DNA of 64,000 nucleotides from JANXQZ01 sp038225555 (GCA_038225555.1 JBBRRB010000006.1:124001-188000), one strand, 5' to 3'. Positions 51,986-60,505 are shown, counted from the stretch's first letter. Notes: a model not told the origin generated them from the sequence alone. Made by a program: numbers and translations.

Positions 51986-53278
51986 TCAACCAGCGGTCGC
52001 AAACATAATAACAGTGGCTGTGAGCATGACGGCTGCGCAAATCCAGCCGAGCCCTTTCAGGATCGGCCCGTTTCGTCGCTCTCCCATAACCTCCTTGTCG
52101 CTCGAAAGCAGCACAACGAGGATCACAAGGGGGGGTGCGAGAACACCGTTTAGCACGGCTGCCCAGAAGAGCATTTTGACGGCGTCAAAGGCGAAATAGC
52201 CCAGCCCGAGTCCAAGCGCCATCGCGACTCCGATCACTGCGTAGAATCCATGAGCGAGAGGCGGGTGCACGTCCAAGGAACCAACCCAGTCCTTTGCCTC
52301 GGCAATGGCGTACGCACATGAGCCCGCGAGGACCGGAACGCCGAGCATGCCTGCGCCAATCAGACCGATGCTGAAGAGCCAATATGCTCCATCCCCAGCC
52401 AACGGGCGGAGGGCCTCGGCCGCGTCGCGCGCGGTCGCGATGGTCGTCTTTCCGTGGGCGTGCAGAGTGGCGGCTGCGGTGAGGATTATGAAATACATCA
52501 CGAGGTTCGAGAAAAACATGCCCGTGATTACGTCTGTTCGCGACCGGCGAAGTTCCCGATCCGTCGCTCCTTCGCGAAGTTCGATGGTGGACTTTCCCTG
52601 GGCGATCTCCTGCTCCACCTCTTGCGAGGATTGCCAAAAGAAGAGGTAGGGCGAAATCGTCGTGCCCAATATGCCGACCAGTGTTGCCCAATAGAGTCCC
52701 GACGATTCGAAGCGCGGGACGAGCGTGCTGCGAAAGACTACGGCCCAATCGGGATGGGCCAGAAACGCGGCGATGACATATGCGAAGAGGGCGAGCGTCA
52801 GCCACTTGAAAATGCGGGCGATAGTGCGGTAACTGGTCCAGAAGAGCAGGCCTACGATCAGCAAGGCGTAGGCGGGAGTCCAATAGAACGCCTTGATGCC
52901 GGTCATCAACTCGGTGACGTCGGCCATTCCGCCGAGGTCGGCACCGATGTTGAAGACGTTCGCGACCACGAGCAGAGTGCACGCGCTCCATAGAACCCAA
53001 CGGGGATAACGGAGCCGGACCAAGCCCGCGAGACCGCGACCGGTGACCATGGCGAGGCGGGCGCACATGAGCTGGACGGCAGCCATGAGTGGGAAGGAGA
53101 AAAGGGCAGTCCAGAGAGGCGCGTAACCGAAGGCTGCCCCGGTCACCGAGTAGGTGGATATGCCGGAAGGATCGTCGTCAGCCGCGCCTGTGATTAAGCC
53201 AGGGCCGAGATTTGTGAAAAACCTGCGAAACTTGCCTTGGAGGAGGAGGCCGAATCGCTTGCGATGGGTTGGTTTCAA
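51986..53278 (-). CDS. Nramp-related divalent-metal transporter with non-canonical metal-site motifs
   Basis: A 430-residue, 11-helix transporter of the Nramp fold. The first helix reads GLITGAADDDPSGISTYS, so the canonical DPGN of Mn/Fe carriers is DPSG. In helix 6 the usual MPHN is replaced by SPYLFFWQSSQE. Bacterial relatives with DDDP-A/S-G-I-A/S-T-Y-S form a separate branch, some linked to magnesium uptake. I start at TTG 53278, which overlaps the rhomboid stop as TTGA; earlier in-frame codons lie inside that gene. Which metal it carries is not known. It is followed by DUF5009 and ADOP genes. Confidence 0.82.
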   Translation of the reverse strand: MKPTHRKRFGLLLQGKFRRFFTNLGPGLITGAADDDPSGISTYSVTGAAFGYAPLWTALFSFPLMAAVQLMCARLAMVTGRGLAGLVRLRYPRWVLWSACTLLVVANVFNIGADLGGMADVTELMTGIKAFYWTPAYALLIVGLLFWTSYRTIARIFKWLTLALFAYVIAAFLAHPDWAVVFRSTLVPRFESSGLYWATLVGILGTTISPYLFFWQSSQEVEQEIAQGKSTIELREGATDRELRRSRTDVITGMFFSNLVMYFIILTAAATLHAHGKTTIATARDAAEALRPLAGDGAYWLFSIGLIGAGMLGVPVLAGSCAYAIAEAKDWVGSLDVHPPLAHGFYAVIGVAMALGLGLGYFAFDAVKMLFWAAVLNGVLAPPLVILVVLLSSDKEVMGERRNGPILKGLGWICAAVMLTATVIMFATAG

Positions 53279-54075
53279 GCGGACGGAGCCATTAAGGCTA
53301 GAAACAGGCGGCCAAAGCTCAGCAGGGTTAGAACTAAGCATACGCCCGCGCCGACTTTGATCGCCGATTCCTTCCACATTAAACGCGCACGCGGCGTGAT
53401 CAGGATAACGCCCATTAGGAATCCGCCCGCGAGTCCTCCGATGTGCGCCCAATAGTCCACGCCAGGAATGAAACTTAACACGAGCGCGTAAATCAGCCAC
53501 CTGCTGTATAGCGATTTGACTGCCGCTCCCAACGCCGATTTATCCGTCACTCCGAAAGCGAGCATAGCCCCGATGAGGCCGAAGATGCCAGCCGACGATC
53601 CCACTGAACTCGCATTTATAGCCTGGGGACCTAAGATCGAACTAGCCAGAAAACCGGTCACCGTTGACACAAAGTAAAAAGCGATGAGCCGCTGCGTGTC
53701 ATACAATTGCTCCACCTCGGCCCCGAGATCGAACAGCACCCATGAGTTCATCAGGATATGAAGAATGCTGCCATGCAGAAAACCGGCAGTCACCAGCCTG
53801 TAATATGCACCTTGCAGCAGCGGCCATGGGATACTCTCTCCGTAGTGCCTGATGATCGGCACAGAATTCAAAGCGTCCGCGATGTACAGCGCGAAGTTGA
53901 TCAGCAGGATCATCACGGTGGTGAAGCGCGCCTGCGGAATCAGCCCGCCTAGAAAGTTTCCAGCCTGCAAACGTTCGGCCGCTTTCGGGGCCACTCGCAC
54001 ATCGCAATAGGGACAAACCTTATCGTCGGTCGTAATAAACGCCCGGCAATTCGGGCACATCCTTCGCTTATCCAC
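53275..54075 (-). CDS. Rhomboid protease with N-terminal zinc ribbon
   Basis: A 266-residue intramembrane serine protease. Residues 7-24 form a CPNC-x10-CPYC zinc ribbon facing the cytoplasm. Six helices follow, with the catalytic serine (Ser160 or 161) in VGSSAGIFGLIGAM and the catalytic His211 in YWAHIGGLAGG; the HGSILHILMNSW loop is also typical. Start GTG 54075 is used; ATG 54060 (Met6) is an alternative that would still keep the zinc ribbon. Its stop overlaps the Nramp-like start. Substrates are unknown. Confidence 0.88.
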   Translation of the reverse strand: MDKRRMCPNCRAFITTDDKVCPYCDVRVAPKAAERLQAGNFLGGLIPQARFTTVMILLINFALYIADALNSVPIIRHYGESIPWPLLQGAYYRLVTAGFLHGSILHILMNSWVLFDLGAEVEQLYDTQRLIAFYFVSTVTGFLASSILGPQAINASSVGSSAGIFGLIGAMLAFGVTDKSALGAAVKSLYSRWLIYALVLSFIPGVDYWAHIGGLAGGFLMGVILITPRARLMWKESAIKVGAGVCLVLTLLSFGRLFLALMAPSA

Positions 54076-54083
54076 TTAGCCTT

Positions 54084-54093
54084 ATTGTACAAT
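54084..54093. promoter_or_regulatory. Symmetric divergent -10 element between rhomboid and M48 genes
   Basis: The palindrome ATTGTACAAT contains TACAAT on both strands. Each copy ends 8 nt before a start codon (GTG 54075 on minus, ATG 54102 on plus). It could serve both genes, but not at the same time. Confidence 0.5.
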
Positions 54094-54101
54094 CCCCATG
54101 C

Positions 54102-55247
54102 ATGCAGCCCATCCAGAGTTACACCTTGCCTCCGGACAAACTAATACAAGCGATCGAGTATGCGCACGCCCGCAACATGCTGCATTTTGGGGACTTTCTG
54201 ATTTCGGTGCTCGTTCTCGTGGCGATCCTCCGTCTGCGAGTAGTGCCCCGAATGAGCCGAATGTCGCCCCTGTGGATCGTCAGCGCGATGGTGCTGCTTG
54301 TCGCCCTCTTCGATCTGCCTGCCGAGATGTACGGCCACTCGATTTCGCTTCGGTATCACATTTCCATCCAGGGCTGGCAGTCCTGGTTTTGGGACTGGAC
54401 GAAAGAGCAGATCATCTCAGTGGTGATCGCCGTCGCCATGCTGTTGCCGTTTTACGCTTTGCTGCGAAGGCAACCCCGGCGCTGGTGGCTCTATGCTTGG
54501 CTGGCTTCGATTCCGATCATGATTGTCTCAGCTTACGCCGACCCGCTGATCCTGGAACCGCTGTTCAATAGCTTCCGCCCGCTCTCAGCGAAACATCCCG
54601 AACTGATCCCTCCCATCGAGCAAATGCTGGCCCGGGCCGGTGTGGGCATTCCTCCCGAGAGGCTTCTCGAAATGGATGCGAGTCAAAAGACCAATTCGCT
54701 CAATGCCTACTTCTCCGGAATTGGGCCCTCGAGCAGAATGGTGCTCTATGACACGATCATCGAAAAGGAGCCTGGCCCGCTGCTGCTCTCAACCATCGGG
54801 CACGAACTCGGACACTACGTCCTGAGCCACATCGCCAAGGGACTGGCGTTTGGATCTGTTTGCCTGCTTCTAGGACTGCTGATCTTCTCTCGCGCAGTTC
54901 CGTGGTTCATTTCCAAATGGGGCGAGTCCTTGAATATCGCGAGCATCTCCGACTGGGGTTCGCTGCCCGTTTTCATGTTGCTTGCGCTTGGATTGAGCTT
55001 CTTCGCCGAACCGGTAGCCAATGCTTACAGCCGCTGGCAGGAACATCAGGCTGACGTGTACTCGCTGGAAGCAATTCGCGGGTTGGTCCCCAACCCCGGC
55101 CAAGCCGCTGCACAAGCTTTCCAAGTGGAAGGAGAGAACGGTCTGGAGGAGCCGAACCCCAACCCTCTTATCGTGTTCTGGTCTTATACTCATCCGCCTG
55201 TCGCCGAACGGCTGCGCTTTTCGCTCGACTACGAGCTTGTAAAATAG
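54102..55247 (+). CDS. M48 membrane metalloprotease (Ste24/HtpX type)
   Basis: A 381-residue protease with several N-terminal helices (about 30-145) and a zinc site HELGH at residues 234-238. The third ligand is in EHQADVYSLEA (Glu near 315). Order and size are nearer eukaryotic Ste24 or acidobacterial M48 proteins than E. coli HtpX (293 residues). It may act in membrane-protein quality control. ATG 54102 is used; another ATG at 54098 is out of frame. It is 4 bp upstream of thiG on the same strand. Confidence 0.88.
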   Translation: MQPIQSYTLPPDKLIQAIEYAHARNMLHFGDFLISVLVLVAILRLRVVPRMSRMSPLWIVSAMVLLVALFDLPAEMYGHSISLRYHISIQGWQSWFWDWTKEQIISVVIAVAMLLPFYALLRRQPRRWWLYAWLASIPIMIVSAYADPLILEPLFNSFRPLSAKHPELIPPIEQMLARAGVGIPPERLLEMDASQKTNSLNAYFSGIGPSSRMVLYDTIIEKEPGPLLLSTIGHELGHYVLSHIAKGLAFGSVCLLLGLLIFSRAVPWFISKWGESLNIASISDWGSLPVFMLLALGLSFFAEPVANAYSRWQEHQADVYSLEAIRGLVPNPGQAAAQAFQVEGENGLEEPNPNPLIVFWSYTHPPVAERLRFSLDYELVK

Positions 55248-55251
55248 AAGC

Positions 55252-56031
55252 ATGTCTGACGTATTGCGCATCGCCGACCGGGAATTTCACTCCAGGCTTT
55301 TCGTGGGTACCGGGAAATACCGAAGCCATCACGAAATGGCGCGCTGCCACTCCGCATCGGGAGCCGAGGTGGTCACGGTGGCAGTTCGAAGGGTGAACCT
55401 GACCGATCGTTCAAAAGAATCGCTCCTCGATTTCATTGATCGTTCCAAATTTTTTATTCTGCCCAATACTGCGGCTTGCTATACGGCGGACGACGCGATC
55501 CGGACTGCGCGGCTTGGACGTGAGGTGGGCCTGTCCCATTGGGTGAAGCTCGAGGTGATCGGAGATGAGCGAACTCTTTTCCCCGACAATCAAGGCCTAA
55601 TTGAGGCTACGCGTGTGTTGTCGAAAGAGGGGTTTGTCGTGCTGCCTTACACGAATGACGACCTGGTAAACGCCCGCAAGCTAATCGACGCGGGTGCGGC
55701 AGCGGTGATGCCTCTGGCTGCGCCCATCGGGTCTGGACTGGGCATTCAGAACGCGACCAATTTGCGGATTATGCGCGAGATGATCACGGATGTTCCCTTG
55801 ATCGTCGATGCGGGAGTGGGAACCGCTTCAGATGCAGCAATCGCGATGGAAATGGGCTTCGATGGCATTCTTATGAACACAGCGATTGCCGCTGCCGAGG
55901 ACGCTGAGCGGATGGCTCTAGCCATGAAATTGGGGGTCGAAGCGGGCCGTCACGCATTCCTTGCCGGGCGGATGCCGAAGAAGCTGTATGCGAGCGCGAG
56001 CAGTCCACTGATCGGCGTGGTGGGACACTAG
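55252..56031 (+). CDS. thiG: ThiG, thiazole synthase
   Basis: A 259-residue TIM barrel that condenses deoxyxylulose phosphate, dehydroglycine and ThiS thiocarboxylate into thiazole phosphate. Lys99 (HWVKLEVIGD) matches the Schiff-base lysine; PNTAACYTADDAIRTARL and VIVDAGVGTASDAA-like phosphate loops follow. Length is standard. Unusually there is no thiS, thiF, thiE or thiH beside it; the gene lies after an M48 protease with 4 bp between. Thiamine genes must be elsewhere. No TPP riboswitch is recognisable upstream. Confidence 0.96.
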   Translation: MSDVLRIADREFHSRLFVGTGKYRSHHEMARCHSASGAEVVTVAVRRVNLTDRSKESLLDFIDRSKFFILPNTAACYTADDAIRTARLGREVGLSHWVKLEVIGDERTLFPDNQGLIEATRVLSKEGFVVLPYTNDDLVNARKLIDAGAAAVMPLAAPIGSGLGIQNATNLRIMREMITDVPLIVDAGVGTASDAAIAMEMGFDGILMNTAIAAAEDAERMALAMKLGVEAGRHAFLAGRMPKKLYASASSPLIGVVGH

Positions 56032-56104
56032 ATCCCACGGACGAACACCGAGCTGGATCACGATAGCTCATAATAGGACACTTATCTTCGGCACTGGGAC
56101 TGCT

Positions 56105-56557
56105 ATGGGCCTTCAGGGGTGTAATTTGTCCAACGTAGAACGAATTCGCGAATGCCCGGCTACAACGCCGAGCGATCCTTATTTTCGTCAGAAACTCGAC
56201 TCTGGCTGGCGACTGGTAGCTGTAGAGTGGGAAAGAGACGTTCCTAAAACGGTGACTCAGTTCCTCCCTCTGGGGGAAGATGTGCCCTTCGGTTCGCAGG
56301 TGAGCGATGACTGCCAGCGGCTGCAGGACAATACTCAGGAGCGGTTGGTTCTAACTCGCATGTTGGAGCTGATTGTTAAAGACCAATCGCTCTCAGCGGT
56401 GGCAGCGGAGCTTAACAAAAGCGGCTATCGAACGCGACCGGGGCGCGAGTGGACTCCAGGCGCGGTCTTTGATATGTTGCCGCGCCTCATCGAGGTGGGT
56501 CCACGCATCATGACCGATGCTGATTATATTGGGCGAAAACGCCCGGCTTCGGTTTAA
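56105..56557 (+). CDS. Small protein with recombinase-like motif
   Basis: A 150-residue soluble protein. The centre (VLTRMLELIVKDQSLSAVAA, then ELNKSGYRTRPGREWTPGAVFDMLPRLIEVGPRI) resembles the 'Recombinase' linker domain of large serine recombinases, in which A-x-x-L-N-x-x-G-x-x-T-R-x-G-x-x-W is diagnostic. No resolvase catalytic domain or mobile element is near. I recall such stand-alone proteins as common in Acidobacteriota. The start is the ATG at 56105. Its end overlaps the convergent stress-protein gene by 4 nt. Function unknown. Confidence 0.65.
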   Translation: MGLQGCNLSNVERIRECPATTPSDPYFRQKLDSGWRLVAVEWERDVPKTVTQFLPLGEDVPFGSQVSDDCQRLQDNTQERLVLTRMLELIVKDQSLSAVAAELNKSGYRTRPGREWTPGAVFDMLPRLIEVGPRIMTDADYIGRKRPASV

Positions 56558-57141
56558 GAATCCAGCACTCCGCGATCCCCGGCGGTGCGCGCAAGGGGCT
56601 TCTCCGTCACGGCGAAGTCGGCTTTAGCCTCGCCGCTCGTGGCGATATCGGCACCACCTGTGTGGTGCAAGGTCTCTTTGGCACGTTTGGCCCAGTCCGA
56701 GTTGTCGCAATGGACCGAGAGCAGAATCCCGCCATTTCGAATCCGGCCTTCATAACGTTTGGCTTCATATTCCGGGATTCCAACGCCAACCAAAGCTCCC
56801 GTAAACCCGCCCACCGTGCCTCCCACGCCGATGCCGCTCAGCATGGCGAGGATCGGGCCAGCTGCAACAAAGGGTCCAATTCCTGGAATGGCAAGAGCGC
56901 CTATTCCCGCCAGCCACCCCAGCGCTCCGCCTAAAATTGCCCCTGAGCTCGCGCCTGCGACCGCACCTTCGGGTGCTTTGGTGTGCTTCTCGTGCCCGAA
57001 ATCTTTCGATCCCAGGTTTTCTGGAAAAAGAACCGAGATGTCTGTATTGCGGAAGCCGGCATGCTTTAGAGCGTCGACGGCCTCGCTGACTGTTGCTTGA
57101 TCGGGATAGAGCCCGAATGCAGCCACGTTTTTACCTGACAT
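56554..57141 (-). CDS. Glycine-zipper stress-type protein (YflT/ActD-like), copy B
   Basis: A 195-residue protein. The N-terminal alpha/beta domain (about 1-60) has VAAFGLYPDQATVSEAVDALKHAGFRNTDISVLFP, of the general-stress YflT/DUF3341-like type. The centre is a glycine-zipper hydrophobic hairpin (about 62-125; GALGWLAGIGALAIPGIG), then GIPEYEAKRYEGRIRNGGILLSV and an acidic tail. ATG 57141 is preferred because AGGAGGG lies upstream; the frame is open farther up inside the neighbour. It overlaps copy A by 11 bp. A membrane-inserted hairpin is likely. Confidence 0.82.
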   Translation of the reverse strand: MSGKNVAAFGLYPDQATVSEAVDALKHAGFRNTDISVLFPENLGSKDFGHEKHTKAPEGAVAGASSGAILGGALGWLAGIGALAIPGIGPFVAAGPILAMLSGIGVGGTVGGFTGALVGVGIPEYEAKRYEGRIRNGGILLSVHCDNSDWAKRAKETLHHTGGADIATSGEAKADFAVTEKPLARTAGDRGVLDS

Positions 57142-57724
57142 AATTGCCCTCCTTTTGATACATTTCGCTGCGCCCCATGGGTCGGTCCGAGGTCGCAAAA
57201 TCGGCAGCAGCTTCCCCGGCGGCCGAGATGTCTTCGGCACCGGTCTGCTCCAGGATGGTTTTCGCGCGTTTCACCCAGTCGGAGTTGTCGCAGTGTACCG
57301 AGAGCAGAATTCCGCCCTTGCGAACCCGGCCTTCGTAACGTTTGGCTTCGTACTCAGGAATGCCCATCCCAATCAGAGCACCAGCCAAGCCGCCAATTGC
57401 GCCGCCAACTCCCATTCCACTCAGCATCCCCATGATCGGGCCCGCTGCGATAAACGGCCCCACGCCGGGGACCGCCAGGGCTCCGATTCCTGCCAGCCAT
57501 CCCAGTGCGCCCCCAATCACGCCCCCAGAGAGCCCGCCCGTTGCGGCACCCTCAGGTGCCTTAGACTCTTTCGAAATGCCGAAATCTTTCGTGCCTTGGT
57601 TATCTGGAAATAAAACCGAGATATCCGTATTTCGAAAACCGGAGTTCTTCAAAGTATCCACAGCCGCTTCAGCGCTTCCCTGGCTGGGAAAAATCCCATA
57701 CACGGCGGTATTCTTTCCTGACAT
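57131..57724 (-). CDS. Glycine-zipper stress-type protein (YflT/ActD-like), copy A
   Basis: A 197-residue close paralogue of the following gene, starting MSGKNTAVYGIFPSQGSAEA and sharing VDTLKNSGFRNTDISVLFPDNQGTKDFG, the glycine-zipper hairpin and HCDNSDWVKRAK. A GAGAGG site lies before the ATG. The two genes form a short minus-strand operon, tail to tail with the recombinase-motif gene and head to head with the pentapeptide gene. The 182-bp gap 57725-57906 has no gene; it should hold both promoters. Confidence 0.83.
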   Translation of the reverse strand: MSGKNTAVYGIFPSQGSAEAAVDTLKNSGFRNTDISVLFPDNQGTKDFGISKESKAPEGAATGGLSGGVIGGALGWLAGIGALAVPGVGPFIAAGPIMGMLSGMGVGGAIGGLAGALIGMGIPEYEAKRYEGRVRKGGILLSVHCDNSDWVKRAKTILEQTGAEDISAAGEAAADFATSDRPMGRSEMYQKEGNYVR

Positions 57725-57906
57725 TGTGTTCCTCTCGTAAATGTGAAGGTAGAAACCCTACGCTCCAACTTCGATGTGCCGACTAGAGCAGGTGCACGGC
57801 CAAATACGTAACCTTGAATTCAATTGGCCTATTTCATCGCCGGGCTTCCCCGACAACCTTATTTTAGATAAAAAGTACCGGCTTTGGTTAAGTTATTGTA
57901 ATAAGG

Positions 57907-58314
57907 ATGGCCAACCCCGAAAACTTGGCGGCTCTCAGAGCCGATGTAGATGAGTGGAATGATGAGCGATCGCAAGATCCAGATTTCCGCCCAGACTTGG
58001 CAAGTGCCGATTTGCGCGGGGCGAGCCTCGTGTTGGCAGATTTGAGGCACGCAAACCTGCGCGGTGCCAACCTGACTCTCGCCGACCTGACCGGGGCGGA
58101 TCTGCGGTGGGCGGATTTGCGTAACGCGAACCTGGTTGGTGCGCGGCTGATCGGCACAGACTTCAGCGGAGCAGATTTGCGAGGCGCCGACCTGCGAACC
58201 GCTGAAGACCTCACCACCGAACAGATGCAGGAAGCCATGGGAGACGAGCGAACTTTGCTCCCTGACGAGACCCCGCGTCCGCTGCGCTGGACCATCCAAA
58301 TCAGCGCACGATAG
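57907..58314 (+). CDS. Pentapeptide-repeat protein
   Basis: A 135-residue protein whose residues about 28-100 are pentapeptide repeats (A/N/T-D/N-L-x-x): ADLRGASLVLADLRHANLRG, then LADLTGADLRWADLRNANL and so on, with a short C-terminal acidic tail (TTEQMQEAMGDERTLLP). Such repeats fold as a square beta-helix; some mimic DNA and protect gyrase, most have no known role. The start is ATG 57907, and the end lies 9 bp before a LmbE-type gene, so they may be cotranscribed. Confidence 0.87.
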   Translation: MANPENLAALRADVDEWNDERSQDPDFRPDLASADLRGASLVLADLRHANLRGANLTLADLTGADLRWADLRNANLVGARLIGTDFSGADLRGADLRTAEDLTTEQMQEAMGDERTLLPDETPRPLRWTIQISAR

Positions 58315-58323
58315 GGAGAGTTC

Positions 58324-59109
58324 GTGGCCCGCATTTTATGTATTCACGCGCATCCCGACGATGCGGAGATTCTGGCAGGCGGCACCCTCGCCCTCTTGAG
58401 CGACTTGGGCCATGCAATCACGATTATCAGCATGACGCCAGGAGACTGCGGCTCCGCAGAACTCCCGCCCGACGAGATCGCGGCGGTGCGAAGAGGGGAG
58501 GCTGCGGCAGCCGCGCAGGTGATTGGAGCGGAGTACCGTTGCGGAGAGTTCCGCGATCTCGCGATTTTTAATTGCGACGAGGCGCGCCGAAAAGTGACTG
58601 AGTTGCTGCGGTGGGCGAGGCCGAATCTAGTAATCACCGCCTCGCCGATCGATTATCATTGCGACCATGAAGCCACCAGCATCCTGGTTCGCGATGCGTG
58701 CTTCGGAGCTTCCGCTCCCAACTACGAGACTCGCGCGGATACACCTTCGCTTGCTCTCAACGCCATCCCGCATCTCTATTTTGTGGACTCCATCTCGGGC
58801 GTGAACCGCTTCGGCATCCCAATCGAGCCTCATTTCGTGGTGAATGTGAAGTCCACATTCGACGTAAAACGACGCATGCTCGCGATGCATGCCAGCCAGC
58901 GCGAGTGGCTTCAACGGCAGCATGGAATCGACGATTACATGCAAACCATGGAAGATTGGACCCGCCAGCGGGGACAGGTTGCGGGGATTGATTTGGGAGA
59001 GGGATTCCGGCGCTATCCCGGCCACCCGTATCCTCAGACTCCGCTGCTGGAGCAGCTACTGGGCTCGAAGGTCCTCATTCACGGCGGCCGCCAGAACGAT
59101 CTTCAATAG
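58324..59109 (+). CDS. LmbE/PIG-L-family deacetylase
   Basis: A 261-residue zinc deacetylase of the PIG-L/LmbE superfamily (MshB, BshB, PIG-L). The metal motif is HAHPDDAE (His10, Asp13) and the third ligand is in YHCDHEAT. Start GTG 58324 has GGGAGAG upstream. BshB makes bacillithiol and MshB mycothiol; no partner genes are here, so the substrate is unclear, though N-acetylglucosamine derivatives are typical. Its 3' end overlaps the convergent M20 peptidase by 54 bp. Confidence 0.88.
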   Translation: MARILCIHAHPDDAEILAGGTLALLSDLGHAITIISMTPGDCGSAELPPDEIAAVRRGEAAAAAQVIGAEYRCGEFRDLAIFNCDEARRKVTELLRWARPNLVITASPIDYHCDHEATSILVRDACFGASAPNYETRADTPSLALNAIPHLYFVDSISGVNRFGIPIEPHFVVNVKSTFDVKRRMLAMHASQREWLQRQHGIDDYMQTMEDWTRQRGQVAGIDLGEGFRRYPGHPYPQTPLLEQLLGSKVLIHGGRQNDLQ

Positions 59110-60450
59110 AAGATCGGTCCCATTCGCAAAGTTAACCGGCGAAATGCGCTCGTCGTTGCCGTGGGCCCGGCTTTCTCCTCCCTCCCGAACAAAGATAGGA
59201 ACCCCGTAAACCGCCATCCCTTTTCGGCGGAGAAACGAACCGTCCGTGGCGCCGCGCGACATATAAGGAACCACTATGGCTTTGGGCGCCGCATGGCTGA
59301 ACACTTGCTCCATGGCTCGATACAGCGCAGTGGTTAGCGAACTCGGCTCCGTGGCAGGCATGTCCTGGCCCGTTGCAGGCGTCACCTCCACCGCAGGATC
59401 GTTCACGATTTTTCGAAAGCGCATTTCGATCTCTTCGCGGGTTTCGTTTGGAAGCCGGCGAACGTCTATCTGCGCCGTGGCTGAATTAGGGATGACATTG
59501 ATTTTCATGCCGGCCTGCAGCATGGTAGGGGACAGAGAAGTGCGGAGCATAGCGTTCAGCTCGGGGTCCTTTTCGCGGATCTGGTTCGCCGCGCTAATGG
59601 CGAAGTTGGGGTCCTCCAGCTTGGGCAGCAAGGGCTTCAGCCACTCGGAGTCAGGAAGTTTCGCCATCTCGGTGAAGTAGCGCAAGGTGGTCGTGTTGAG
59701 TTTGACGGGTTGATCGGAATCGGCCAAACGCGCAATGGCCTTCGCGAGATGGACGACTGGATTATCGGGACGGGGCAGCGAGCCGTGACCTGCCGTGCCC
59801 TTCGCAGCGAGTACGACGCGAGTCGGAATTTTCTCGGAAGTTTGAATTTGGAAGATGCGCTGTCCTGAGTGCGTCTCGAGCGAAGCTCCGCCTTCGTTGA
59901 GAGCAAACTCAGCGTCGATCTTGGGATAGGCATGCTGGGTAAGCCAGTTGATTCCCGAGGAGCCAGCCTCTTCGTCGGCTTCGGAAAGCAGGATTACATC
60001 GCGCTTGAGCGCAGCTCCGGTGCGCTTGAGTTCCACCATCACCGCGAGTTCGGCGGCGAGGAGCGACTTATCGTCCTGAGCTCCTCGCCCGTAGAGATAA
60101 CCGTTGCGCAGTTCGGCGGAGAAGGGCGGGACGGTCCACTGGGAGCGGTCCGCCGGAACCACGTCGCTGTGCGCCATGAGCAGCAGCGGGCGCTGGCCGG
60201 ATCGGATTTTCGCGGGGATGCGAGCGATGAAACTCAAGCGGGCCGGGTCGGGTCCGAGCAGTTCGCAGGCGATTCCGTTGGCGGTTGCGACTTGTTTGAG
60301 ATAGTCGGCTACGCGTGTTTCGTTGCCCGGCGGGTTGGTTGTGTCGAGTTTCAGAAGGTCGATTAGATAGCGGCGGGCGCGATCGCCGAGGTTGGCGTTG
60401 TCTTGAGCGAGGGCGCTGGAACAGAGCAGGAGGCATGTGAGAAGCCGCAT
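59056..60450 (-). CDS. M20-family exopeptidase, exported
   Basis: A 464-residue M20 zinc peptidase with a signal peptide (MRLLTCLLLCSSALAQ). Metal motifs: LLMAHSDVVPAD, GRGAQDDKSLLA, LSEADEEAGSSGINWL and a C-terminal AHGNDERI. The dimerisation domain shows AAKGTAGHGSLP. ATG 60450 is chosen because it gives the signal peptide; the open frame continues upstream across the divergent frr start. It should be a periplasmic aminoacyl- or dipeptidase. The last 54 bp overlap the end of the LmbE-type gene. Confidence 0.87.
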   Translation of the reverse strand: MRLLTCLLLCSSALAQDNANLGDRARRYLIDLLKLDTTNPPGNETRVADYLKQVATANGIACELLGPDPARLSFIARIPAKIRSGQRPLLLMAHSDVVPADRSQWTVPPFSAELRNGYLYGRGAQDDKSLLAAELAVMVELKRTGAALKRDVILLSEADEEAGSSGINWLTQHAYPKIDAEFALNEGGASLETHSGQRIFQIQTSEKIPTRVVLAAKGTAGHGSLPRPDNPVVHLAKAIARLADSDQPVKLNTTTLRYFTEMAKLPDSEWLKPLLPKLEDPNFAISAANQIREKDPELNAMLRTSLSPTMLQAGMKINVIPNSATAQIDVRRLPNETREEIEMRFRKIVNDPAVEVTPATGQDMPATEPSSLTTALYRAMEQVFSHAAPKAIVVPYMSRGATDGSFLRRKGMAVYGVPIFVREGGESRAHGNDERISPVNFANGTDLLLKIVLAAAVNEDLRAQ

Positions 60451-60505
60451 TGGGTTCAATGTTAGCAGGGCAGCGGAAACGAATCGGGTAGACTGAAGGG
60501 TTGCC

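Noticed and set aside
57859..58299. Two minus-strand frames opposite the pentapeptide gene, with repeated Arg/Lys/Ala or Gln/Val/Cys patterns
   Set aside because: The repeats are the antisense image of the pentapeptide codons.
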